Assembly: GCF_018424605.1 (NCBI RefSeq)
Contig: NZ_QTKT01000002.1
Coordinates: 310,001-374,000, forward strand
Reading direction: 5' to 3'
DNA from: Marinobacter lipolyticus
Lineage (GTDB): Bacteria > Pseudomonadota > Gammaproteobacteria > Pseudomonadales > Oleiphilaceae
DNA length: 64,000 bases
How positions within the stretch are numbered: position 1 is the first letter of the stretch; the number at the start of each line of letters is the position of its first letter. This document shows positions 48,803-57,799 of the stretch, piece by piece. Made by a program: the position numbers and the translations under genes. Below the pieces are notes generated by a model that was not told where the DNA came from, ran no database searches, and saw nothing but the letters and a program-made list of their open reading frames with translations.

Positions 48803-50392
48803 GTGGGCGACGTTGTAAAAGACGAGTACCAGACGGATTACGTCGCGGGCCAGGATAATATAAATCCCCTGGGCCTCGACCTACATGCACCTGTATTCCC
48901 GATCACGGCGATACTGGTGATTCTTTTTGTCGTCGGAACGCTGATGTTTCCGGGAGAGGCGAAGACCCTCCTCGACGGTGCCAAGCTGAGCATTATTGAA
49001 ACCTTTGACTGGTTTTTCCTGCTGAGCGCCAACGTGTTCGTGGTGGTCTGCCTGGCGCTGATCTTTATGCCCGTTGGTAAGATTCGTATCGGTGGTATGG
49101 ATGCCAAGCCGGAATTTTCCACTCTGTCGTGGTTTGCCATGCTGTTCGCGGCAGGCATGGGCATCGGCCTGATGTTCTGGGCGGTTGCTGAACCAACGGC
49201 CTATTACACCGGGTGGTATGGCACGCCGTTCAACGTTGATCCGAACACCCCAGAGGCGCTCGATCTGGCCATGGGCGGCACCATGTACCACTGGGGCCTT
49301 CACCCCTGGGCAATCTACGCCATTGTGGCCCTGTCGCTGGCATTCTTTGCCTACAACAAGGGCATGCCGCTGACCATCCGCTCTGCCTTCTTCCCGCTCC
49401 TGCGTGACCGGGTCTGGGGCTGGCCGGGTCATATCATTGACGTGCTGGCGGTGGTTGCGACCATCTTCGGTCTTGCGACGTCCCTCGGGTTCGGTGCCCA
49501 GCAGGCGGCGTCCGGTCTCGATTACCTTTTCGGGGTTTCCTCTGGCATTAACACCCAGATGGCTATCATCACCGGCGTCACCGCGGTGGCCCTCATATCG
49601 GTACTGCGCGGCCTTGACGGCGGCGTAAAGATTCTCAGTAACTTCAATATGATTCTGGCAGCGATTCTGCTGTTCTTCGTTATCTTTGCCGGTCCCACGA
49701 TGGCGATCATCGAGACCTTGTGGACGACCTCCTCGACCTACGTGGCTAATCTGATCCCGTTGAGCAACCCGTTTGGACGTGAAGACCAGACCTGGTTCCA
49801 CGGCTGGACTGTGTTCTACTGGGCATGGTGGATTTCCTGGTCACCGTTCGTAGGTATGTTTATCGCCCGTGTTTCCAAGGGTCGTACGGTACGTGAGTTC
49901 GTAACTGCGGTGCTGATCATCCCGACCGTCATTACCGTGGTGTGGATGAGTACCTTCGGTGGCTCTGCGCTTGAGCAAATCACACAGGGTATCGGTGAGC
50001 TGGCCGAGAATGGTCTGACCGATGTGTCACTGGCCATGTTCCAGATGTTCGCAAACCTGCCTCTGACCGGCATTCTGTCTTTCGTGGGCATTATTCTGGT
50101 GCTGGTGTTCTTTGTGACCTCTTCGGATTCCGGTTCATTGGTAATCGACAGCATCACCGCCGGTGGTAAAACCGACGCGCCGACCGCTCAGCGTGTGTTC
50201 TGGGTGGTAATGGAAGGTGCGATTGCTGCCGCGCTGATTTTTGGTGGCGGTGCAGACGCTCTGGGCGCCATTCAGGCAACTGCGATCTCGGCTGGCCTTC
50301 CCTTTACGCTAATCCTGCTGATCATGACTTGGGGCCTGCTCAAGGGCCTGACTCATGAGCGCAAACTGCTGATTGCGGAAGGTAAGCTGTAA
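48803..50392 (+). CDS. BCCT-family betaine/choline/carnitine transporter
   Basis: A 529-residue inner-membrane protein with about 12 helices. The family signature GWTVFYWAWWISWSPFVGMFIARVSKGRT is complete, as is GMGIGLMFWAVAEP in helix 3. BCCT carriers take up compatible solutes such as glycine betaine or choline driven by Na+ or H+, and are typical of marine bacteria. The cytoplasmic C-terminal tail is very short, so osmosensing through a long tail (as in BetP) is unlikely. The GTG start has a perfect AGGAGG site. A terminator follows. Confidence 0.95.
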   Translation: MGDVVKDEYQTDYVAGQDNINPLGLDLHAPVFPITAILVILFVVGTLMFPGEAKTLLDGAKLSIIETFDWFFLLSANVFVVVCLALIFMPVGKIRIGGMDAKPEFSTLSWFAMLFAAGMGIGLMFWAVAEPTAYYTGWYGTPFNVDPNTPEALDLAMGGTMYHWGLHPWAIYAIVALSLAFFAYNKGMPLTIRSAFFPLLRDRVWGWPGHIIDVLAVVATIFGLATSLGFGAQQAASGLDYLFGVSSGINTQMAIITGVTAVALISVLRGLDGGVKILSNFNMILAAILLFFVIFAGPTMAIIETLWTTSSTYVANLIPLSNPFGREDQTWFHGWTVFYWAWWISWSPFVGMFIARVSKGRTVREFVTAVLIIPTVITVVWMSTFGGSALEQITQGIGELAENGLTDVSLAMFQMFANLPLTGILSFVGIILVLVFFVTSSDSGSLVIDSITAGGKTDAPTAQRVFWVVMEGAIAAALIFGGGADALGAIQATAISAGLPFTLILLIMTWGLLKGLTHERKLLIAEGKL

Positions 50393-50414
50393 GCCTGGCA
50401 AACAGGCATGAAAA

Positions 50415-50441
50415 AACCGGAGCCATGGCTCCGGTTTTTTT
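50415..50441. terminator. Rho-independent terminator after the BCCT gene
   Basis: AACCGGAGCC (50415-50424) and GGCTCCGGTT (50427-50436) form a 10-bp stem flanked by an A run and a T run. It also serves the convergent ATP-grasp operon, which ends at 50469. Confidence 0.92.
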
Positions 50442-50468
50442 ATGTCTGTTGGATGGAAGTCCGCTGAT

Positions 50469-51419
50469 TCAGTGCCGGGCCGCAAACATTTCCATGGCGT
50501 AACGGGCCCGCGCTTCGGGAGTGAAGTGATGCCTCTTCAGGTTCTCAATGGCGTTCAGTCGCGGCAGCAGGCCGCGCCCATTGGCCATCTGAATGGCCAG
50601 CCCCGGTCGCGCATTGAGCTCCAGCAACAGCGGTCCGTCATTGACGTCCACCACCAGATCCACGCCCATATAGCCCAAGCCAGTGGCCTCATAGCACCGG
50701 GACGCCATAATCAGCATCTCTTCCCAGTCGGTAATGTGGATGTTGTCGAGGGCGAGCCCGGTATCCGGGTGAAGGGTGATGGGGCGATTGAACTGAACCG
50801 AGTTCAGGCTGTGGCCACTGCCAATATCCAGCCCCACACCAACGGCGCCCTGGTGGAGGTTGGCCTTGCCATCGGAGGCCTTGGTCGCCAGGCGCAGCAT
50901 GGCCATGACCGGGTAGCCCTGGAAAATCACAATGCGGATATCCGGCACACCCTGAAACGAGTATTTCGCCAGTTCCGGCACCGATTGCACCAGGTTCTCG
51001 ACGATGGCGACGTCGGGGGTGCCCGCCAGTGAGTACAGGCCGGCCAGAATGTTGGACAGATGTCGCTCAAGGTAAGCGGCCTGAACGCGAGCGCCGGACG
51101 CCTTGATGAATTCCTCCTCGTCGCGACCGGTAATCACGGTAATGCCCTTACCGCCAGAGCCCTTGGCTGGTTTGATGGCGAAGCCGCTCAAGTCTTCGGC
51201 CATCTCGCGGAAGCCGGAAATCTCATGTTGCTGGCGCACCACCTGCAGCAGCTTAGGGGTCTTCACCCCGTATTCGGCCACCACAAGCTTGGTTTTCAGC
51301 TTGTTGTCCACCAGCGGGTAGGAGGTCCGGTCATTGTACCGGGAAATGTAATCCACATTTCGCCGGTTCATGTTCAGCATGCCCAGGCGGTTCAGGGCGC
51401 GGGGTGAAATCCAGCCCAT
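50469..51419 (-). CDS. RimK-like ATP-grasp ligase (alpha-L-glutamate ligase-like)
   Basis: A 316-residue soluble ATP-grasp enzyme. The ATP-binding elements include FAIKPAKGSGGKGITVI and AAYLERHLSNILAG; the metal-binding end is GVDLVVDVNDGPLLLELNARPGLAIQMAN. RimK relatives add glutamate or another amino acid to a carboxylate of a peptide or protein. It is the last gene of a three-gene operon; its ATG overlaps the stop of the 7TM protein gene (TGATG), indicating translational coupling. The substrate is unknown. Confidence 0.87.
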   Translation of the reverse strand: MGWISPRALNRLGMLNMNRRNVDYISRYNDRTSYPLVDNKLKTKLVVAEYGVKTPKLLQVVRQQHEISGFREMAEDLSGFAIKPAKGSGGKGITVITGRDEEEFIKASGARVQAAYLERHLSNILAGLYSLAGTPDVAIVENLVQSVPELAKYSFQGVPDIRIVIFQGYPVMAMLRLATKASDGKANLHQGAVGVGLDIGSGHSLNSVQFNRPITLHPDTGLALDNIHITDWEEMLIMASRCYEATGLGYMGVDLVVDVNDGPLLLELNARPGLAIQMANGRGLLPRLNAIENLKRHHFTPEARARYAMEMFAARH

Positions 51420-52939
51420 CAGTCGTAAGCCTTCATCGGCGTGAAGCGGCGCAACTCACTCAGTTTGTAGCCGGTGTACTGTCCCATCAGCAGGATCAGG
51501 CCGAGCACCGCAAAGTGAAGCTCCGGGAAATTGAAGGTCAGGTGGCGCGACAAAGGTGCGTCCATCAACAGAAACGCGCAGATAGCCACAAACAGGCTGC
51601 CGGCACCCTGAACCATGACTTCGTGGGCGCCTTCTTCCTCCCACAGGATCGACATGCGCTCGATGGTCCAAGCGATGATCACCATCGGGAAGAAGGTGAC
51701 CGTCATTCCGGTGTTAAAGCCCATGTGGTAACCGGCGATACTCAGCCCGGCGGTGATGAAAATCACCAGGATGATCAGCGCGGAAATCCGCGACACCAGC
51801 AGCAGGTTCAGGCTGGACAGATAGCCCCGCATCAGCAGGCCGATGGCGACCACCGAGGTGAATGCAATAAGCCCCGGAATCAGCGTAGTCTGAACAAATG
51901 CTACGGCAATCAGCACCGGCATGAAGGTGCCGGATGTGCGAATGCCGATCACGATCCGCATGAACGCCACCATCAGGGCGCCCAGGGGCAGTAGCAGAAG
52001 CATGCGGAACATACCCTGTTCTTCGATCGGCAGCTGGTAGAGGCTCAGAAAGCCAAAGCCGTTTTCGTCGGACTGCATGACGGCCAGTTGCAGCGCCGGA
52101 ATGGTCTGCCTGAGCATCGAAAAACTGACGTCTGACCCTTCACCGCCGACCACGTCGAGCAGGGATTCCGCTCCCTGTCGCCATAGCAGCACGTTTTCAG
52201 GCAGGCCCTGTTCCGCGGTTCTGGGGTCGTAGGTGAGCCATTCTTCGCCGTTGAATATCTGCAGGTACGGGTTGAGGGCCTGACGACGTCGTGCGTCTTC
52301 CAGGTTGAGGCCGTCAGCGGTTCTGGCGGGAATACCGGCGTGGTTGAGCATGCGCACCAGCAGGTCCAGGTAGTTGGCGCCTGTCACCAGCAGCGTGGTG
52401 TTCTGGGCCTGGTCGTCTTCGGGTTGCAACAGGCGTATCAGCTCCCGGGTCAGGCTTTCCGGTGTGCTTGAGCGCTGCTCAGCCTGTTGCAGTATTTCCC
52501 GAACCGCCGTGGCCTGGGGCTCCTCCCAGAACACAGCGATGGGCTTGGGCGCTTTGCTCGGGCGATCCCGGTTGGCGTTGGGGTCGGGAATGAACTGGGT
52601 CTTGAAGTACAGGGTTTGCTCGCCGAGCACGTCGCGCTTGCTCCACTCGGCGCGCCGGCTGCCATCCTTCTCCACCACCGAGAAGCCGTACCCGGGAGAG
52701 GCGGCCTGTTCGGACAGAATGCGGAAACCCGGGGACTGTTCCGGAATGTTGAGGCTGGCGAGCACCGGCTCGCCAGTGGCCTCGAAATCAATGCGGGCTT
52801 CCACCATCCACACCGGCTGCTGTTCGCCGGTCAGCCAGGGAATGCCCAGCTCCAGATGCCTCCAGGTGGCGATGGAAATGCCAGCAACAATCAGCAGGAC
52901 GATGGCGGCGAAAAACGGAATGCGCGAGCGTGCTGTCAC
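51419..52939 (-). CDS. Inactive transglutaminase-like protein fused to seven transmembrane helices
   Basis: A 506-residue protein. An N-terminal membrane anchor (PFFAAIVLLIVAGISIATW) is followed by a periplasmic region (about residues 30-280) containing a transglutaminase-like segment (LLVTGANYLDLLVRMLNHAGIPARTADGL) without an obvious catalytic cysteine. Seven helices follow from about residue 310 to the C-terminus. Start and stop overlap the neighbours by four and one bases, so all three genes are coupled. The architecture is known from ATP-grasp peptide-ligase gene clusters; the biological role is not established. Confidence 0.85.
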   Translation of the reverse strand: MTARSRIPFFAAIVLLIVAGISIATWRHLELGIPWLTGEQQPVWMVEARIDFEATGEPVLASLNIPEQSPGFRILSEQAASPGYGFSVVEKDGSRRAEWSKRDVLGEQTLYFKTQFIPDPNANRDRPSKAPKPIAVFWEEPQATAVREILQQAEQRSSTPESLTRELIRLLQPEDDQAQNTTLLVTGANYLDLLVRMLNHAGIPARTADGLNLEDARRRQALNPYLQIFNGEEWLTYDPRTAEQGLPENVLLWRQGAESLLDVVGGEGSDVSFSMLRQTIPALQLAVMQSDENGFGFLSLYQLPIEEQGMFRMLLLLPLGALMVAFMRIVIGIRTSGTFMPVLIAVAFVQTTLIPGLIAFTSVVAIGLLMRGYLSSLNLLLVSRISALIILVIFITAGLSIAGYHMGFNTGMTVTFFPMVIIAWTIERMSILWEEEGAHEVMVQGAGSLFVAICAFLLMDAPLSRHLTFNFPELHFAVLGLILLMGQYTGYKLSELRRFTPMKAYD

Positions 52940-53733
52940 GAGTCGTCCTTGTCAGAATTGGTGATCGATTCCGGAAGTTTGGTTGCGAATTCCTTGCCGA
53001 CGTCGATCAGCATCACATCCCGCAGTATGTTGCGACCAATCAGCACGGTATGGCTGAGGTGGCCACGATCCGTCAGGGTAAATTCCGCGACCTGCTGATG
53101 GTCGCCAATGGCGAATTGCAACTCGACCACCACACGACGATCGGCCTCGTCGGCGCTACTCTGAATAACCTTTACCCGGCGGGAGATTTCCTTTTCCATG
53201 GTGACGAATTCGTCGGTTTTCGGCACCGGCACGTCGAAACGCACCCAGTTACTGCCGTCCCGTTCGAAGCGGGTAATGTTACGGGCATCCAGCGAGGAGG
53301 TTTCAGCGCCGCTGTCGATGCGCGCGTCGTAGACCAGCCCGGGGCCGGCCAGATAGAATTTTTCCAGTTCGCCGACAATCACCTTGCCCTTGAGACGGTC
53401 AGCACGACCCCGGTCCTCCTGGGTGGCGCGGGAGGGCGGTGGGCAGGCCTGAGCAGCCACAACCGGGCACTTGGGTTTCTCGACTTTTTGTTCGATTGCG
53501 TCAAGGATGCTCTGGGTAGACTCGCTGTTCGCCCGAAGGGCCCTTTCATGGCGGGCATGGGCATTGTCTTCCATGGTGACCAGAGTGGCCCGCTGGATCT
53601 GCATAGAGCCCTTGAGTTCACCAAGGTCATCCTTGGGAACCATCAGGTAACGATCCGTAGAGCAGCCAGACACCGTGAACAGGAAAGCGAGGACAGCCAG
53701 TGGCTTTCCGTAACCGAAACGCGTTGAGAACAT
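52936..53733 (-). CDS. Retropepsin-like (RimB/DUF785-type) protease lipoprotein
   Basis: A 265-residue lipoprotein. The signal peptide ends in a lipobox with Cys24 (FTVSGC). A helical stalk (about residues 50-90) precedes an aspartic-protease-like domain with DSGA (Asp140-Ser-Gly-Ala), LDARNITRF and a late HTVLIGRNIL element, typical of the retropepsin fold formerly annotated as ATP-dependent zinc protease. First gene of the operon with the 7TM protein and ATP-grasp ligase. It probably processes the ligase product or its peptide partner in the periplasm. ATG 53733 is chosen for the signal peptide. Confidence 0.85.
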   Translation of the reverse strand: MFSTRFGYGKPLAVLAFLFTVSGCSTDRYLMVPKDDLGELKGSMQIQRATLVTMEDNAHARHERALRANSESTQSILDAIEQKVEKPKCPVVAAQACPPPSRATQEDRGRADRLKGKVIVGELEKFYLAGPGLVYDARIDSGAETSSLDARNITRFERDGSNWVRFDVPVPKTDEFVTMEKEISRRVKVIQSSADEADRRVVVELQFAIGDHQQVAEFTLTDRGHLSHTVLIGRNILRDVMLIDVGKEFATKLPESITNSDKDDS

Positions 53734-53902
53734 GTAAAACCCCTGAACCTGCGGACCTCTCAATCTACTAGCTTAGGCCCGCCATGAAGACCTGCAAGCA
53801 AATGCAGTAAGATACTTGCAGCGGGAGTATACAACAAGCGATGTGTGTGTTCGCTTTACAGTTGATTAAGGGTAGGAAAATTTTACAATTTTGCGCAGTT
53901 TT

Positions 53903-54274
53903 TCAGGCTTTGCTGATGAAATGCTGGTGCCCCAGCACTTCTTCCGAGCGCAGGTACTCCTGAATCACCGGGGAACAGTTGAGATAGAAGAGCAGCAGTT
54001 CCCGCTGAACATCCTGATCCTGTATCCGTGACGCGAAATGAATCAGTTCACGAATGGCCTCATCACCGGCCGTACCTGAATCTTCAAAGCCCATGCTGTA
54101 GCGTTTCTTGAGCAGTGCAGTCAGTCTTTCCAGGTGAAATTCACCGGTATGGGTAATGTGCGGCAGCAGCTTGAAGCCGTCAGCACCACCGACGCCCACC
54201 AACGAATCCTGGGCGCCAACGCAACCGGATTGCGAGAATTCGGATTCCAGTTTTCTCCAGAGCTCTTTCAACAT
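53903..54274 (-). CDS. Hypothetical protein, helical
   Basis: About 123 residues (MLKELWRKLESEFSQSG...), predicted mainly helical, with a Gly-rich turn (GVGGADGFKLLP) and a helical C-terminal half (RELIHFASRIQDQDVQRELLLFYLN). No signal peptide, membrane segment or catalytic motif is recognisable. The ATG at 54274 follows CAGGTGG; a GTG three codons upstream is the alternative. It is divergent from rmuC with 86 bp between and upstream of, but separate from, the protease-ligase operon. Function unknown. Confidence 0.7.
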   Translation of the reverse strand: MLKELWRKLESEFSQSGCVGAQDSLVGVGGADGFKLLPHITHTGEFHLERLTALLKKRYSMGFEDSGTAGDEAIRELIHFASRIQDQDVQRELLLFYLNCSPVIQEYLRSEEVLGHQHFISKA

Positions 54275-54360
54275 GTTGACCACCTGGACGGAACACTCTT
54301 TCCTTTTAGTTTATATTACGGTCTGAGTCCATAAGTGGATGCAACGCACAGGAGGATAAT

Positions 54361-55737
54361 GTGCCCGAGGCTATCGCAGAAACGATCCGGAACCAGCCCG
54401 GCTTTGTTACCGTTGTCGCCGCGCTGGTGGTGTTGGTCGGATTGCTGATGATCCTGTTGCTGCGCAACAGCCGCGGGCAGATTGCCCGACTGATGGCGGA
54501 AAATGCAGAGCAGGCACAGCGGCTGGACGACCTGGTGGGTGAGCTGGGCGATGCCCGGGTAATGATGCGGGAGTACGAAGTGACCCTGGCCGCCGAACGC
54601 AGGGCCACTTCCGAAAAGGTGTCGCTGCTGGAACGCAATCGCGACGCATTGAAGCAGGAGTTCGAAAACCTCGCCAACCGCATTTTTGACCAGAAGAGCG
54701 AGCGTTTCGCCCAACAGAACCGCACCAGTCTTGACTCTTTGCTCAATCCGTTTCGCGACCAGCTGCAGGATTTCCGCAAGCGGGTGGAGGACGTGTACAC
54801 CTCCGAAACCCGCGATCGTCAGGCATTGCGAAGTGAAATCAAATCCTTACAGGACCTTAACCGACAGATCACCGAAGAGGCTGCTAATCTTGCGCGCGCT
54901 CTGAAAGGTGACAAGAAGATCCAGGGCAACTGGGGGGAGCTGATTCTGGAGCGGGTTCTGGAGCGCTCAGGCCTGCGCAAAGGGGTAGAGTACGACACCC
55001 AGGGCAGCTATCGCGACAGTGACAACCAGCTGCTGCGTCCCGATGTGGTGGTACACCTGCCGGATAACCGCCATCTGGTGGTGGATTCCAAGGTGTCGCT
55101 GGTGGCCTACCAGCAGTGGGTCAATGAAGAAGACGATGCCGTCCGCGCAGAGCGGCTGCGAGAGCACGTGGAAGCGGTGCGAGCTCACATTCGCACCCTC
55201 AGCGAAAAAGACTACAGCCAGCTGAACGGCCTGCATTCGCCGGACTTTGTGTTGCTGTTCATGCCCATCGAGCCGGCGTTTGTGGCAGCGTTTCAGCAAG
55301 ACGAGAACCTCTTCGCAGAAGCCTTCGAGCGAAAGATTATTGTGGTAACACCCACCACGTTGCTGGCCACGCTGAGAACCATTGAAAACATCTGGCGCTA
55401 TGAGCGCCAGAGCCAGAACGCGAGGCGCATTGCCGACCGGGCAGGTGCGGTCTATGACAAGCTGAGGGTGTTTGTGGAATCCATGGAAAAGCTCGGCGCC
55501 CAGCTGCACACCGCCCAGGGCAGCTACGAAGCAGCCATGAACACGCTGACCCGGGGTCGCGGTAATCTGGTGTCGCAGGCCAACCGCTTTGTGGAGCTGG
55601 GGGTTCGTGTTAAAAAAGAACTGCCCCGGGGCATCCTCGAGCAGGCGGAAGTGGATCCGGATGACGAGAGCGAACCCCAGGAGCCGGCGCAGGAAACGGC
55701 CCGCATGAATGAATTTGCGGGCAATCATCAGGAGTAG
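54361..55737 (+). CDS. rmuC: DNA recombination protein RmuC
   Basis: A 458-residue protein. An N-terminal membrane segment (VTVVAALVVLVGLLMILLL) is followed by a coiled coil (about 35-180) and the RmuC nuclease-like domain (KKIQGNWGELILERVLERSGLRKGVEY, RPDVVVHLPDNRHLVVDSKVSL, LFMPIEPAFVAA, VVTPTTLLATLRTIENIW). RmuC limits DNA inversions and rearrangements in E. coli. GTG start 54361 follows GGAGGAT. The hypothetical exported protein starts six bases after the stop. Confidence 0.94.
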   Translation: MPEAIAETIRNQPGFVTVVAALVVLVGLLMILLLRNSRGQIARLMAENAEQAQRLDDLVGELGDARVMMREYEVTLAAERRATSEKVSLLERNRDALKQEFENLANRIFDQKSERFAQQNRTSLDSLLNPFRDQLQDFRKRVEDVYTSETRDRQALRSEIKSLQDLNRQITEEAANLARALKGDKKIQGNWGELILERVLERSGLRKGVEYDTQGSYRDSDNQLLRPDVVVHLPDNRHLVVDSKVSLVAYQQWVNEEDDAVRAERLREHVEAVRAHIRTLSEKDYSQLNGLHSPDFVLLFMPIEPAFVAAFQQDENLFAEAFERKIIVVTPTTLLATLRTIENIWRYERQSQNARRIADRAGAVYDKLRVFVESMEKLGAQLHTAQGSYEAAMNTLTRGRGNLVSQANRFVELGVRVKKELPRGILEQAEVDPDDESEPQEPAQETARMNEFAGNHQE

Positions 55738-55742
55738 TGGTC

Positions 55743-56594
55743 ATGTTGAATGTATTCCGAACCGGGCGTTCAGCCCTTCGAAGCCTGGTGCTGGCCTCGG
55801 TGCTGGTGAGTGTGAACGCCCAGGGTACTGCCCTGGCGCCGGAACACGAGGTGCGGCGGCTGATGCTGGCTACCGAAGAGGCGGTGGCCGGCGGTAACTG
55901 GGGGCAGGCCGGAGAGTATCTGAATCGTCTGCAGCGCCTGGAAGGTGAAAAGCCGGTGGATTACTACTATTACCGCGGACGGGTCATGCAGGAATCTGCG
56001 CACCTGAACGAGGCGCAGTCGGCGCTGGAGTCCTATGTGGCCAGGGCCGGAGTGGAAGGCTCCCATTACCAGGATGCGCTGAAACGTATTACTGCCATTG
56101 AAAGGGCGCGCACGGATCGTTCGCGGCAGGCTCAGGCGCAGCCAGATCAGAGCCAGCCGGTGGCCGTTATCGAGCCGGCTGGTCAGCAGGCGCTGGCCGA
56201 TCTGAAAAGTCTCTATCTGGTGGATTCCGACCGTGAGGCGCTGACCCTGCACCTCAACAGCCTGCTGGATCTCGCCGGTTGGCGGGCAGATCAACGCGTG
56301 GTCCGGATTGATGTGCCGGCCGACATCAGTTACCGGGTTGCCGCCGGTGCCAGTTTGATCGAGATTCAGGAGTCCAACCGGGAAGGCAACAACCGGATCA
56401 GCAAAAACACCCAGACCATCGAAGTCTATGGTGTCAGCCCACAGGTTGAATGGGATTGTCAGGGGGCGACCTGCTGGATTTACGACCCGCGTGACGGCTC
56501 GCGCCTGATGAAACTGGGGCCAGCTCAGGACCGCGCTGCGGAAATTGCCAGTACGCTGGGGCGGTTGATCAAGGCGCTGCAGAGCCCGGGCTGA
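55743..56594 (+). CDS. Hypothetical exported protein with helical repeat-like N-terminal domain
   Basis: A 283-residue protein. The N-terminus (MLNVFRTGRSALRSLVLASVLVSVNAQG) looks like a signal peptide. Residues 35-120 resemble a tetratricopeptide-like helical hairpin set (WGQAGEYLNRLQRLEGEKPVDYYYYRG). The second half is a beta-rich domain with Cys pair CQGATCW and no known catalytic motif. It starts five bases after rmuC with GGAG upstream, so it is cotranscribed with it. Function unknown. Confidence 0.7.
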   Translation: MLNVFRTGRSALRSLVLASVLVSVNAQGTALAPEHEVRRLMLATEEAVAGGNWGQAGEYLNRLQRLEGEKPVDYYYYRGRVMQESAHLNEAQSALESYVARAGVEGSHYQDALKRITAIERARTDRSRQAQAQPDQSQPVAVIEPAGQQALADLKSLYLVDSDREALTLHLNSLLDLAGWRADQRVVRIDVPADISYRVAAGASLIEIQESNREGNNRISKNTQTIEVYGVSPQVEWDCQGATCWIYDPRDGSRLMKLGPAQDRAAEIASTLGRLIKALQSPG

Positions 56595-56609
56595 CGGCCC
56601 GCCAACCAA

Positions 56610-57626
56610 TCACTCGGTGCCGCGCCGCTCTCCTTCGCGGTAGGCACCGGGCGTTACTCCGGTCCACTTCTTGAAGGCCCGATGGAAGGTGGATGGCTCC
56701 GTGAACCCCACCTTACTGGCAATGTCGTTGATGGGCAGATCCTGTCGCCCCAGGTAGTAGATTGCCATGTCCCGCCGCAGCAGATCCTTGATCTCCTGAA
56801 ACGAGGTGTTTTCCTGCTTGAGCCGCCGGCGCAGGGTTTGCGGGCTGGTGTGCAGTTCCGCCGCAATCCACTCGAAATCCGGCAGGGGTTTCGAGAAATC
56901 CCGGCCAATCAACGCACGAATGCGGCCAGTGAAGGTATTGCTCTCGTCAGGGCGTGACAGCAGGTCTGCCGGGGAGGTTTTCAGGAACTGGCGCATCTCC
57001 GGTCGGTCGCGGATCACCGGGGCCGAGAGGAACCGTTTGTCGAAGGTCAGCGCGGTGCGGCTGGCCTCGAATTCCAGCGGGCAGTGGAAGATGTGGCGGT
57101 ATTCATCGCCATGAACCGGGCGGGGGTAGTCAAATTCCGCTTTCTGCAGTTCCACCGGCTGACCGATCAACCAGCTTCCCAACCGGTGCCAGATCACCAG
57201 AAGGCTCTCGCGCATGAAATACTGGGGGTCGTTGATCTCGCCCTCGATCACGGTCACCAGCCGCGCTACTTTGTCGTCCACCTCGAGTTCCATGGTGACC
57301 ATGGGTTCGAACAGGCGCGAGAACTGAAACGCCTGGCGGTAAACCGATTCGAGTGTCGGGCAGTCAATCACCAGCGCGCACATGGTGGCAAAGGTACCGG
57401 CCCGGCATTTCCGAGGCCCCAACCCCATAAACTCGTCGTCCATGCGGTTCCAGAGCACCTGCATCAAGCGGCTGAACTGGTCGCTGTTTACGCGTGCCAT
57501 TTCAATTTTCAGCAGGTCAGGCGAAATACCAGCTGCCCGCAGCATGTCGCGGGTGTCGAAACCGGCTCGCTCTGCGCCAATCAGGGCAGCCTCTACAAAA
57601 TGTCGTGAAACCGTCAGGTTAGACAT
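56610..57626 (-). CDS. AraC-family transcriptional regulator divergent from a CaiB-family gene
   Basis: About 338 residues: an N-terminal Arabinose_bd-type sensor (TVSRHFVEAALIGAERAGFDTRDML, ALVIDCPTLESVYRQAFQFSRLF) and a C-terminal AraC domain (ELHTSPQTLRRRLKQENTSF, INDIASKVGFTEPSTFHRAFKKWTGVTPGAYR). ATG 57626 is used; ATGs at 57659 and 57662, behind a GGGGGG stretch, are real alternatives. Divergence from the acyl-CoA enzyme gene (174 bp apart) suggests it controls that gene. Confidence 0.85.
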   Translation of the reverse strand: MSNLTVSRHFVEAALIGAERAGFDTRDMLRAAGISPDLLKIEMARVNSDQFSRLMQVLWNRMDDEFMGLGPRKCRAGTFATMCALVIDCPTLESVYRQAFQFSRLFEPMVTMELEVDDKVARLVTVIEGEINDPQYFMRESLLVIWHRLGSWLIGQPVELQKAEFDYPRPVHGDEYRHIFHCPLEFEASRTALTFDKRFLSAPVIRDRPEMRQFLKTSPADLLSRPDESNTFTGRIRALIGRDFSKPLPDFEWIAAELHTSPQTLRRRLKQENTSFQEIKDLLRRDMAIYYLGRQDLPINDIASKVGFTEPSTFHRAFKKWTGVTPGAYREGERRGTE

Positions 57627-57799
57627 GCCACTCGAAATTCCTGGAAAAACGAAGTCCATCATAAAACCCCCCGGCGACAATGCAACCGGCAGGTGCCCGA
57701 AAAACTGGCAGAAATGGCCAACCGGAATGACGGAACACGCAGTTGGCCTCTCTGGAAAAAACGGTCAGGATAGAATCCATAACCAACAAGGAGAACACC

